Positions 16,342-24,046 of a stretch of DNA of 64,000 nucleotides are shown piece by piece (the first letter of the stretch is position 1; every line of letters begins with the position of its first letter). Below the pieces are notes generated by a model, which made no database searches, was not told the DNA's origin, and saw nothing but the letters and a program-made list of their open reading frames with translations. Where the stretch lies: positions 1-64,000 of the forward strand of contig JAFUDX010000041.1 of the NCBI GenBank assembly GCA_017464425.1, written 5' to 3'. The stretch is from Treponema sp. (GTDB lineage: Bacteria > Spirochaetota > Spirochaetia > Treponematales > Treponemataceae). The translations under genes and the position numbers were made by a program.

Positions 16342-17712
16342 TTACAAGCACATTGCCATATACGGCGGAATGCACAGAACACCGTTCTTTTCCGTAAGAT
16401 TCCGTGGGTGGATTATATAGGAAGAGCCGATTCGTTCTTTGAATTTTTCGCCGAACCGTTCAAGTGAAGTTGTCGTGTAATTCCTACCGGACTTCACTTC
16501 AATCGGAAAAACCTTGAATTTCAATTTGCTGTTGTTGGAAATCAGAAAATCGGTTTCGATGTCGTTACGATGCTTTTCTTCGCTGTAATGCGTGTAGAAA
16601 AACAGTTTGTACCCGTTCGCCGTGAGCATCTGTGCAATTACATTCTCATAGAACATTCCTTCGTTCAAACCGAGTTTGTCTTCAAGAATCTGCCTGTAGA
16701 TTTCTTCTTCCACAAGCTCGTTCTCATCAAACGCATGGCTGAACAAAAGCCCCGTGTCGCCAAGGTAGCACTTAATATAACCTCGGTCTTCGTTCACCGA
16801 AAGCCCCACATTCGGGTCGGCACACAAAAAGCACTCGTTTGAAATCATCGAATTGGAAAGCCAAAAGAATGTTTCCTCGTACTGCTCGGCATAGCTGTTC
16901 TCTGCGATTTCCTTGAACACGACGCGCTTTTCGTGCCGAGACAAGAGACCGGGAATCTGGTCAAAAAGCGCGAGAACCTTGCTCCTGTATCGTGCCTTGA
17001 TTTTCATAATGTCATCGCGATAGAGATTGAGAATGTCGCGCTTGGCACTGTCCGCCCGCTCAAAGCTTTTTCCACTCTGTATGAAAGCAAGAACGCTCTG
17101 CGGCATTCCGCCCACAAGCATATACTGCTTAAAAACAAGCATTGCGTCATTGTGCAAGGTACGCTCAAGCGGCTCTTTCTTTGCAAAGCACTGCTTTATG
17201 TACTCGCACAACTGCTTTTTTCCCAAAGCCCAGCAAAATTCCTCAAAATCAAGCGGATACATCTTAAAATGCCGCTCCTCAGACGGAATAACGATGTCCT
17301 TCACATTTTCCTTGATTGAAATGAGCGAGCCAGTCTCGATAAAATCATAGCGACCGTCAGCGACAAGATATTTGATTGCCTCGCGCGCACGTGGGAACTT
17401 CTGCACTTCATCAAAGATGATAACCGATTCGCGCTCGTAAAGCGTTACTCCAAACATTGTTTGGAGCAGCATAAAAAAAGTGTCCAAATCGTTCAGCTGA
17501 TTATAGAACAAATCTTTCACTTTTTTAGTGACGAGCGCAAAATCAATGATTATGCAACTTTTGTATTCATTCTTTGCAAATTCCTTGCAGAGCGTAGATT
17601 TGCCAATACGGCGCGCACCTTCGACAAGCGCAGCCGTTGAGCCATTACTTTCGGACTTCCACTTCAAGAGTTTTGCATAGAATTTTCGTTTGAATACACA
17701 TTCTGCTTCCAT
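16342..17712 (-). CDS. DUF4143-family AAA+ ATPase
   Basis: The 456-residue protein has a Walker A VEGARRIGKST near residue 32, a Walker B-like VIIFDEVQKFPRAREAI and the sensor segment ETGSLISI, followed by the DUF4143 C-terminal domain with a restriction-nuclease-like end (FPIEVKSGRNYTTTSL). This family is common, often in many variable copies, and its cellular role is not settled. I chose the ATG at 17712 because it starts the conserved part; upstream codons run into a repeat array. It lies between two glycan blocks and is only distantly similar to the ATPase at 18264-19505. Confidence 0.85.
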   Translation of the reverse strand: MEAECVFKRKFYAKLLKWKSESNGSTAALVEGARRIGKSTLCKEFAKNEYKSCIIIDFALVTKKVKDLFYNQLNDLDTFFMLLQTMFGVTLYERESVIIFDEVQKFPRAREAIKYLVADGRYDFIETGSLISIKENVKDIVIPSEERHFKMYPLDFEEFCWALGKKQLCEYIKQCFAKKEPLERTLHNDAMLVFKQYMLVGGMPQSVLAFIQSGKSFERADSAKRDILNLYRDDIMKIKARYRSKVLALFDQIPGLLSRHEKRVVFKEIAENSYAEQYEETFFWLSNSMISNECFLCADPNVGLSVNEDRGYIKCYLGDTGLLFSHAFDENELVEEEIYRQILEDKLGLNEGMFYENVIAQMLTANGYKLFFYTHYSEEKHRNDIETDFLISNNSKLKFKVFPIEVKSGRNYTTTSLERFGEKFKERIGSSYIIHPRNLTEKNGVLCIPPYMAMCL

Positions 17713-17732
17713 AATGCAATTATACGATAAAC

Positions 17733-17819
17733 TCTGATTATGCGCAATATTTAAAATGTAAAAAAATCTGATTATACGCAATATTAAGATATTGAATAAA
17801 TCTGATTATACGCATAATT
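17733..17819. promoter_or_regulatory. Three direct repeats at exact 34-base spacing before the ATPase gene
   Basis: TCTGATTATRCGCAATATT begins at 17733, 17767 and 17801 (the third copy ends CGCATAATT), an exact period of 34 bases. The core ATTATACGCATAAT is nearly palindromic. The array starts 21 bases before the ATPase start codon, so it covers the promoter. It looks like a row of operators for a dimeric protein. Confidence 0.6.
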
Positions 17820-18077
17820 TTCCTTCCCTCAAAAATAGAAATGTCAAAGAACGTCGTAAAAACCGCTTTTGCGATTTTTACTTAGCGAGAAATGCAAAAG
17901 CATTTCTCGAGTCGGTGAAGATACCCTCACCTTAATGAGTTTTTTACTAAAACTCACTCCATCACATCATTCTGCAAGGCAAACTGCTCTCGCCTGAGTC
18001 TTCGTCTTGCCATCAGCACAGGAGCGGACGCTTCCAGCACCATGCGGATTTTTGTCTTTGCGCTGACCTTGCTTTTC
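17817..18077. repeat. Duplicated segment, copy A (with copy B at 19582-19854)
   Basis: This segment matches copy B in two blocks: TTTCCTTCCCTCAAAAATAG and following bases up to about 17852, then two hairpins (17856-17881 and 17886-17909), a diverged middle, and a block of about 124 bases from 17954 that is nearly identical to the 3' end of the GT2 gene. The two copies bracket the DUF4143 ATPase gene at 18264-19505. Confidence 0.8.
17954..18077 (-). pseudogene. Fragment of a GT2 glycosyltransferase 3' end
   Basis: Read on the minus strand, this stretch encodes the last 38 or so residues of the GT2 at 19731-20723, including KTKIRMVLEASAPVLMARRR and the ending LQNDVME plus stop. The only clear change in the last part is ERL to EQF. 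There is no N-terminal catalytic domain, so it is a remnant left by duplication. Confidence 0.85.
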
Positions 18078-18263
18078 ATCAAAAATCTCCTCAAAGTATG
18101 GTTTCGACTGCGAATGCATCAATACATTCGCAGCCTGACATTCACATCGAGAGTTCTTTGAGGCAAGTTTTGCAAAGCAAAACTTGGTAAGCAAAATACA
18201 CAGCATTTTGCGACCATTTCTATTTTTTTTGGGAAAAAAGAAGTATGACTATCAGAAAAAGAG
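18078..18263. repeat. Cluster of perfect hairpins downstream of the ATPase gene
   Basis: No gene is seen here. The stretch holds CCTCAAAG/CTTTGAGG (18089-18096 with 18156-18163) nested around CTGCGAATG/CATTCGCAG (18108-18116 with 18125-18133). A 10-bp hairpin at 18164-18186 has an AAA loop, and GCAAAAT/ATTTTGC follows at 18191-18211. The AAA-loop hairpin has the same GC-AAA-GC apex as those in the duplicated segments on both sides. Confidence 0.6.
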
Positions 18264-19505
18264 TTACAAAAATTCTACAGGAAGCGTTAATGCCGTAACT
18301 TCACCTTTTTTGACAGCAGAAACTTTGTTTGTGTTGCATACGATTACCGGCTGGACAATCTGCACATTTTTGAGCCTTGCAGTTATGAAAAAATTCTTTG
18401 CGTCATCGGCATTCGGTGTCGCGGTCTTTTTTATCTCGACTGGATAAAGCGTATTGTTCTGCTCGATAATCAAATCAATCTCGATTTTGTCCTTGTCACG
18501 ATAGAAATAAATCAGAGCGTCTTCGCCATTATTGGCAAAAGATTTTATTATCTCGCTTACAACATAAGTTTCAAAAAACGCGCCTGCCATCGCTCCGCTT
18601 TGCATGACATCGGGACTTGTCCACCTTGTGAGATATGCCGCAAGCCCTGTATCAACGAAGTATAATTTTGGCGTTTTTACAACCCGCTTTTCCACATTTG
18701 CAGAATACGGCTTCAAAAGATAGACGATGCCGCTTGTTACCAGAAGCGAAAGCCATTTTTTTGCCGTGACCTCGCTGATTCCGCATTCACGAGCCATATC
18801 GCCGTAATTCACAAGCTGGCTTGTTCGGGATGCGACAACCGTTATGAACTGCAAAAACTGCATTTCGTCCGCGACATGGCTTAAATTCTTTATATCACGC
18901 TCTATATATGTCTTTAGATATGACGAATAAAAATCTTTCGGCGAAACCGTCCCCTTTTGCACTTCAGGATACCCGCCTCTGAAAATGCATTCCCATGTTT
19001 TCTGTACTGAAAATTCATAATCAGAAAACGCTTTGTTCCGCTCCAAGATATACTCTTTTGACGGAATAAAGCTCTCGGAAAAATCATCTTCCCGGATTTC
19101 TCTAGCAGAGAGCGGATATAGCTGAACAATGCCAATCCTGCCCGAAAGACTTTCCGTTGCTTTTTCCATCAGCTTGAACTGCTGACTGCCAGTAAGGTAG
19201 TACATCCCGCTGCGCCGTTTTTTGTCGATTTCGATTTTTAGATACCGAAACAACTCCGGCACATATTGCACCTCATCAAACATATACGGACTTGCATGAA
19301 GCTCAAGAAACGTTTTCGGGTCTGTTTTTGCAAACTGCTCTTCTGCAATATCGTCAAAAGTCGTGTCCTTCACGGATTTCTCTTCAGTGATTTTTTTCAG
19401 AAGAGTCGTTTTTCCTGTCTGCCTTGCACCTGTAACAAGAATGGCAGGAAACGAATCTGCAAATCGAATCAGCGTTTTTTCTGCGTGCCGCGCAATAAAA
19501 GACAT
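18264..19505 (-). CDS. DUF4143-family AAA+ ATPase in a bracketed cassette
   Basis: The 413-residue protein has Walker A VTGARQTGKTTLLKK near residue 24, MFDEVQYVPELFRYLK, the sensor YYLTGSQQFKLM and the arginine-rich SLSGRIGIVQLYPLS. These are the standard landmarks of ATPases with a C-terminal DUF4143 domain, which ends in LIIEQNNTLYPVEIKKTA, a nuclease-like segment. It starts at the ATG at 19505 after GAGAGG. The gene and its control region lie between two copies of a segment from the 3' end of the glycan operon, so it looks like a late insertion or duplication. The role of the family is unsettled. Confidence 0.88.
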   Translation of the reverse strand: MSFIARHAEKTLIRFADSFPAILVTGARQTGKTTLLKKITEEKSVKDTTFDDIAEEQFAKTDPKTFLELHASPYMFDEVQYVPELFRYLKIEIDKKRRSGMYYLTGSQQFKLMEKATESLSGRIGIVQLYPLSAREIREDDFSESFIPSKEYILERNKAFSDYEFSVQKTWECIFRGGYPEVQKGTVSPKDFYSSYLKTYIERDIKNLSHVADEMQFLQFITVVASRTSQLVNYGDMARECGISEVTAKKWLSLLVTSGIVYLLKPYSANVEKRVVKTPKLYFVDTGLAAYLTRWTSPDVMQSGAMAGAFFETYVVSEIIKSFANNGEDALIYFYRDKDKIEIDLIIEQNNTLYPVEIKKTATPNADDAKNFFITARLKNVQIVQPVIVCNTNKVSAVKKGEVTALTLPVEFL

Positions 19506-19526
19506 ATATCGCCTCTCTTTTTTATA

Positions 19527-19557
19527 GGATAATCCAAACCGCTAGTATATATTATCC
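19527..19557. promoter_or_regulatory. Inverted repeat before the ATPase start
   Basis: GGATAAT (19527-19533) and ATTATCC (19551-19557) form a dyad with a 17-base centre, 22 bases before the ATPase start codon. The centre contains TATATA, so the dyad may overlap the -10 region and serve as an operator. Confidence 0.45.
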
Positions 19558-19581
19558 CACAAAATGATAGAAAGCAAGTAT

Positions 19582-19854
19582 CTTTTTCCTTCCCTCAAAA
19601 ATAGAAATGTCAAAGAACAGTCGTAAAAATCGCAAAAGCGATTTTTACTTACCGAGAAATGCAAAGCATTTCTCGAAGCTGATAGACAATGCCTACCACA
19701 CTGAATTTTTTACGAAAATCCTCGTAAAAATCACTCCATCACATCATTCTGCAAGGCAAGCCGCTCTCGCCTGAGTCTTCGTCTTGCCATCAGCACAGGA
19801 GCGGACGCTTCCAGCACCATGCGGATTTTTGTCTTTGCACTGACCTTGCTTTTT
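19582..19854. repeat. Duplicated segment, copy B, including the tail of the GT2 gene and two hairpins
   Basis: This is the intact version of copy A. It holds a perfect 11-bp stem with an AAAA loop (19623-19648), a perfect 10-bp stem with an AAA loop (19653-19675), and the last 124 bases of the GT2 gene. The hairpins lie just after that gene's stop codon and may end the transcript of locus 2, although neither is followed by a clean U run. Confidence 0.75.
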
Positions 19855-20723
19855 ACCAGCACGGATGGAAGCCGAATCAAAAGATTCCTACGGCAGTCCT
19901 TATACAGTGCAAGGTTTTCTTTTTTGGAATCCGTGGCAATAATGAGGAACAGAATGTAGCCGTAGTTTTTCCAGATGTGCCAGTTCACGGCATCTAGCAG
20001 AAGTGGTGTTTGCAAAATGAGTTCGTCTTTTATGGCATTTATGCTTTTTTGTGCATATATGCCCATATCAAGCCGATATTTTGTAACCGCAGAGTTCTCA
20101 TTATTCAGCCTGTAGTTGTAAACCTTTCTATGTCCAACGCCGACATGATTTGCTTTCTGCGCGGCACTTACAATAAAATGCATTCCTTCGCCGGAAATTT
20201 TCATCGTGAACCGGATATTATTTTTTCTCAGAAATTCAGTCCTAAAAATTTTATTCCAGCAGCCGATTGAGATTCGGGGATATAAAAATTCAGCAGCCGC
20301 TTTGTTGGAAGCCCAGATTTCAAAACAATCATTTTCAGTTTGCATTCTGCTTCGTGTAGTAAAATTCTTGTCCGAGATTGCCATATCGGAGTAAGTTTTT
20401 GTAATGAGACGCACATAGTAGTCCACGGCATCAGACTCCAACCAGTCGTCACCGTCAACAAAGACTATAAAATCACCTGTCGCAGAGTCCATGCCAGTAT
20501 TACGTGCCTCGCTCACCCCTGCATTTTCTTTATGAATCACTTTTATTCGGCTATCATGCTCGGCGTATTTGTCACAAATAGCCCCACAGTTGTCGGGTGA
20601 GCCGTCATCAACGAGAATTATTTCAAGATTTTCGTAAGTCTGCCGTATCAAAGACAAAATCAACTTCTCCAAAAATTTTTCTACACCGTAGACAGGAACG
20701 ATAATGCTGACTAACTTATCCAT
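19731..20723 (-). CDS. GT2-family glycosyltransferase (copy a of a tandem pair)
   Basis: The 330-residue protein starts with the GT2 lead LVSIIVPVYGVEKFLEKLIL and has EIILVDDGSPDNCGAICDKY, then AGVSEARNTGMDSATGDFIV and the metal-binding FVDGDDWLES near residue 93. It would transfer a sugar from a nucleotide donor to the lipid-linked glycan. The gene just upstream (20711-21757) is a close paralogue over its whole length. It is the last gene of locus 2. Its 3' end has been copied to 17954-18077. The start ATG lies inside the alternative tail of the upstream gene. Confidence 0.92.
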   Translation of the reverse strand: MDKLVSIIVPVYGVEKFLEKLILSLIRQTYENLEIILVDDGSPDNCGAICDKYAEHDSRIKVIHKENAGVSEARNTGMDSATGDFIVFVDGDDWLESDAVDYYVRLITKTYSDMAISDKNFTTRSRMQTENDCFEIWASNKAAAEFLYPRISIGCWNKIFRTEFLRKNNIRFTMKISGEGMHFIVSAAQKANHVGVGHRKVYNYRLNNENSAVTKYRLDMGIYAQKSINAIKDELILQTPLLLDAVNWHIWKNYGYILFLIIATDSKKENLALYKDCRRNLLIRLPSVLVKSKVSAKTKIRMVLEASAPVLMARRRLRRERLALQNDVME

Positions 20724-21757
20724 GCATTACCACCTGAGTACGGTGCAAGGCTCTTATTATTCCAGCGTATCCTTTTGCAATGCCGCCCGTTCTTTTCGAA
20801 GCCTTCGTTTTGCGACAAATGCAGGGAACAGTCCTTGAAAAAGCATGTGAAGTTTTGTACCCCCCCCACTCGTGATTTGACTAGTACTTTTGGCAATCGC
20901 AATAACAAATTCTTCCTGCAGTCCTTATACAACGCAAGGTTTTCTCTTTTGGAATCCGTGGCGATTATCAGAAATAGGATGTAGCCGTAGTTTTTCCAGA
21001 TGTGCCAGTCGCATGCCGTGCGAAGTTTTTCAGAATCTAAATACAGCGTATCTTTTATGATGCGAATATTCTCGAAAGCATTCAGCCCCATCTGCAAGTT
21101 GTAATGCGTAAGCCCGCTATTCACATTGTTAAGCCTGTAGTTGTAGACCTTTCTATGCCCCACTCCGACATGGTTTGCATGCTGGGCGGCTACGCAGGAA
21201 AAATGCAAGCCTTCGCCAGACCATTTGACTGAAAAACTGATGTTGTTCTCGCGCAAAAGTTTTGTGCTGTAGATTTTATTCCACGGACCAATCGCTATGC
21301 GCGGATAGATGATTGCGCACGCGGCTTCTTCGGCAGTCCATGTTTCGATTTTATCTTCTTTTGTCTGCACCCGGTCGCGCGTCGTAAAAATCTTGTCGCT
21401 CATCGCCATGTCAGAACCGGTCGTCTGAATGAGCATCATCATATACTCAACATAGTCTGTTTCAAGCCAGTCGTCGCCGTCAACGATTACCATGTACTCG
21501 CCGCTCGCCTTTTCCATGCCGACATTCCGCGCTTCGCAAGCCCCGCCGTTCTGCTTGTGAATCACACAGATACGCTTGTCTTGGGCAGCATATTTGTCAC
21601 AGATTGCCCCGCTTCCGTCTGGAGAGCCATCATCTACGAGTATGATTTCTATGTTCTCGTATGTCTGATGTATCAGCGACAGAATCAGCTTATCAAGAAA
21701 TTTCTCGCTTTTATAAATCGCGACGACAATTGAAACTTTTGGCATTTCTTTTTCCAT
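20711..21757 (-). CDS. GT2-family glycosyltransferase (copy b) with a G8 tract that changes its C-terminus
   Basis: The first 297 residues are a normal GT2 (SIVVAIYKSEKFLDKLILSL, ILVDDGSPDGSG, VDGDDWLETD) and closely match the next gene. At eight Gs (20860-20867 on the plus strand as C8) the frame slips: the present frame adds about 50 unrelated residues and stops at 20711, inside the start of the next gene. With six or nine Gs the chain would instead continue TKLHMLFQGLFPAFVAKRRL and end in LQKDTLE at 20757. That tail matches the paralogue and gives about 333 residues. The gene is probably phase-variable or recently frameshifted. It follows the dehydrogenase by 2 bases. Confidence 0.88.
   Translation of the reverse strand: MEKEMPKVSIVVAIYKSEKFLDKLILSLIHQTYENIEIILVDDGSPDGSGAICDKYAAQDKRICVIHKQNGGACEARNVGMEKASGEYMVIVDGDDWLETDYVEYMMMLIQTTGSDMAMSDKIFTTRDRVQTKEDKIETWTAEEAACAIIYPRIAIGPWNKIYSTKLLRENNISFSVKWSGEGLHFSCVAAQHANHVGVGHRKVYNYRLNNVNSGLTHYNLQMGLNAFENIRIIKDTLYLDSEKLRTACDWHIWKNYGYILFLIIATDSKRENLALYKDCRKNLLLRLPKVLVKSRVGGVQNFTCFFKDCSLHLSQNEGFEKNGRHCKRIRWNNKSLAPYSGGNAWIS
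20860..20867 (-). repeat. G8 tract (C8 on the plus strand) in the GT2 gene
   Basis: The run lies where this gene's C-terminus departs from its paralogue. G6 or G9 restores the shared tail, and the G8 seen does not. Confidence 0.85.
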
Positions 21758-21759
21758 GT

Positions 21760-22604
21760 TTACCTCACATCAAAAATTCCGCGCCCGCCGGAAACATGAA
21801 CAGTCTCTCCGACAAGCATATTACCAGCCTCGCTTATCAGCAATTTTGCATAAGCAGCGACTTCTTCAGGCAATGACATTCTTCCCAATCCGTTATCAGT
21901 AGAAAAAATGCTGTCTCCCGCTTTCTTACCCAAAAGCTCCGTTGCCGTACTGCCAGGAGCTATCGCATTTACAATTATTCCATGCGGAAGAAGCTCTTTT
22001 GCCAACCCCTTTGTAAATCCATTCAAGCCCCATTTTGAAATACCATAAGGTGTCCATGCAGGCTCAGAACCTCGTGATGAAGAAACCAAAAGGATATGTC
22101 CTTTTCTGTGATTCGTAATCAGATAATCAGCAAATGCCTGGCACATGAAAAACACTCCTTTCAGATTTATGTTCATAACACGGTCGTATTCTCCCGGTGT
22201 CATTCCCATAAAACTTACGTTTTCTGTATGCACGCCAGCCGCATTCACCAGAATGTCTACCCCCCCCCCCACTTATGTATAGCACTTTCGTTCAGAAAGA
22301 TTTCTTTAAAAGAAGCCGTGTCATTCAAGTTAACGACAATCGGCACAGCAGAATCTTTGAACTCTGCATCAGAAAACAAATCCATTCCTTCTAGTTTTGC
22401 CTTGTTCGTTCCTGTTATTATGCAACGGGCACCAGAGCGGATACATTCCTTTGCGATTGCGCTGCCAATCCCGCCTGTTCCGCCGACAATGAGTGCTGTT
22501 TTTCCACCCAGAATCTTGTTTTCTGAAATCGGTTGCAAAATCGGAATTACTTCTTTTTTCTTTGATAAAAAATACAGTTTCTTTAAAATTGTTTTCAAAC
22601 TCAC
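21760..22604 (-). pseudogene. Short-chain dehydrogenase/reductase split by a G11 tract; likely phase-off
   Basis: The first half (22257-22604) has the NADP-binding GGTGGIGSAIAKECIRSG and ends at a TAG just after the G run. The second half, in the next frame down to 21760, has VDILVNAAGV, then VSSSRG and YGISKWGLNGFTKGLAKELL, which supply the catalytic Ser, Tyr and Lys, and IAPGST. Together they make a normal SDR of about 280 residues if the run is G9 or G12. The start overlaps the flippase stop as ATGA. The enzyme would reduce or epimerise a sugar or polyol precursor for the glycan. At G11 only a truncated product of 115 residues is made. Confidence 0.87.
22260..22270 (-). repeat. G11 tract (C11 on the plus strand) in the dehydrogenase gene
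   Basis: Eleven consecutive Gs on the coding strand are the longest homopolymer I noticed in the window. One added G or two lost Gs would fuse the two frames as HKWGGGVDILV or HKWGGVDILV. Confidence 0.88.
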
Positions 22605-24046
22605 TTTTCATCCTCCGCAGACACAAGGTCTTGCTTCCTGCTGATTTTCTTTATTGACTTTTTATAAAGCATTTTGAGAACACTAAAATTCATCAGCACA
22701 ATCAGAACGAGCAATCCGAATTCTGCGATATACAAAAAATATGAATCCATAAACCGCAAAAGAAGCACAGCTTGAACTACAAGCACGGCATAGCACACCA
22801 CATCGCGCAGCGTGTTGATTTTGAGTGCGACATAATTCCGTACCCGAACCATACGCAAAACCCAGATAACGCAATAACTTACGGCAGTCGCAATCGCAGC
22901 CCCAATCACACCGAATCTCCATACGAGAGCTATGTTCAATACGATGTTTACCACCGCACCGGCAACACTTGAATATGCAAAGACTTTTGTGTCTTTCGCT
23001 GCCCCGAATATCGCTCCGACATAGCCTGCCAATGCGCCGAACACGACGGAAATCAAAAGGAACGGAACATATTTCCATGCTTCAAAAAAATCTTTTGCGT
23101 ACAGCAGGCGGGCAAAAAATCGTGTCGTGATGATTAGGACGGAGCAGACTGCCGTCATCGCAAAATTATAGAGCGCATACATTTTTGAAAAATACCGTGC
23201 TGAATCCTCTGAGCCGAAATCCTTTATCGCAGAAAGAGTCCATGCCTGAGCGAAGATATTTTGCAGCATCGCCAAGACAGAAGGAATTTTATAGCCGACA
23301 GAATAGATTCCGTTTTCACTTATGCCGCACAGCCATGTTACGATATATCTGTCCGAGACATTGTTCACCCACCACGAAATATCGTTTGCGACAAGCGGCT
23401 TGGAATAGGAGAGCATGTTTTTCTTCAAATCCGACGAGCCTTTTTTGAAGGAAATGTACTTCCACAAACGAGTTGCAAAAAATAAAAATGAAATCTGAAA
23501 AAATGAGCCGAGTATATGGGCAAGCAGATAGCCTGTCAGCCCCATATGCAGGGGGATTAAAAACACGATATTAAGAAGAGCCGTAACCAATGTGCAGAAA
23601 ACACCTGCAATTGCAATAGCCTTTATGTTCTCAAGCCCACGCGTAAAACTGGACACAATGCCATTGAGATTCGTTGAAAGAAACAGAAGGAACACAAGAA
23701 GCGACTGATGTTTTATAATTTCGTTAAAGCCGAAAAGATAATTCAGAATAACGAGAACAAGCACAATCAGGGAACTTGTAAAAAAATACTTCAGTCCGTA
23801 AGAAAAGACTTCCGCCTTGTCGCACTCTTTTTCCATCGCATAGCGGAGCACACCAGAGCTTATTCCGAGCGTCAAAACAGGAATTAAGAGCGAGACGGTT
23901 GTGCTGAACAGGTCAAATGTTCCGTAATCTGCTGTTGTCAGAATGCTTGTATAAAGCGGAAGCAGGAAAAACGAGAGCAGTTTTGTTCCAAACTGGCTTA
24001 TCGTCAGAAGCCCGATATTCTTTGCAAGGTAAGAAGTCCTACTCAT
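22601..24046 (-). CDS. Polysaccharide flippase, MOP/MVF superfamily (Wzx-like)
   Basis: The 481-residue protein has about twelve to fourteen membrane spans and the family lead SRTSYLAKNIGLLTISQFG, followed by LLPLYTSILTTADYGTFDL. It would flip the lipid-linked repeat unit of locus 2. The ATG at 24046 overlaps the preceding gene by 8 bases and has AGGAGG just upstream; the frame continues further upstream, but those codons belong to the preceding gene. The C-terminal end is charged (KSIKKISRKQDLVSAEDEK). It overlaps the dehydrogenase start by 4 bases. Confidence 0.9.
   Translation of the reverse strand: MSRTSYLAKNIGLLTISQFGTKLLSFFLLPLYTSILTTADYGTFDLFSTTVSLLIPVLTLGISSGVLRYAMEKECDKAEVFSYGLKYFFTSSLIVLVLVILNYLFGFNEIIKHQSLLVFLLFLSTNLNGIVSSFTRGLENIKAIAIAGVFCTLVTALLNIVFLIPLHMGLTGYLLAHILGSFFQISFLFFATRLWKYISFKKGSSDLKKNMLSYSKPLVANDISWWVNNVSDRYIVTWLCGISENGIYSVGYKIPSVLAMLQNIFAQAWTLSAIKDFGSEDSARYFSKMYALYNFAMTAVCSVLIITTRFFARLLYAKDFFEAWKYVPFLLISVVFGALAGYVGAIFGAAKDTKVFAYSSVAGAVVNIVLNIALVWRFGVIGAAIATAVSYCVIWVLRMVRVRNYVALKINTLRDVVCYAVLVVQAVLLLRFMDSYFLYIAEFGLLVLIVLMNFSVLKMLYKKSIKKISRKQDLVSAEDEK

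Noticed and set aside
17967..18206. A short open frame on the minus strand in duplicated segment A
   Set aside because: The DNA encodes the GT2 tail in a different frame with near identity to the intact gene, so this frame is accidental.
19623..19675. Hairpins after the GT2 gene called as standard intrinsic terminators
   Set aside because: The stems are perfect but no clean U run follows on the minus strand, so I list them as part of the repeat and only suggest a terminator role.
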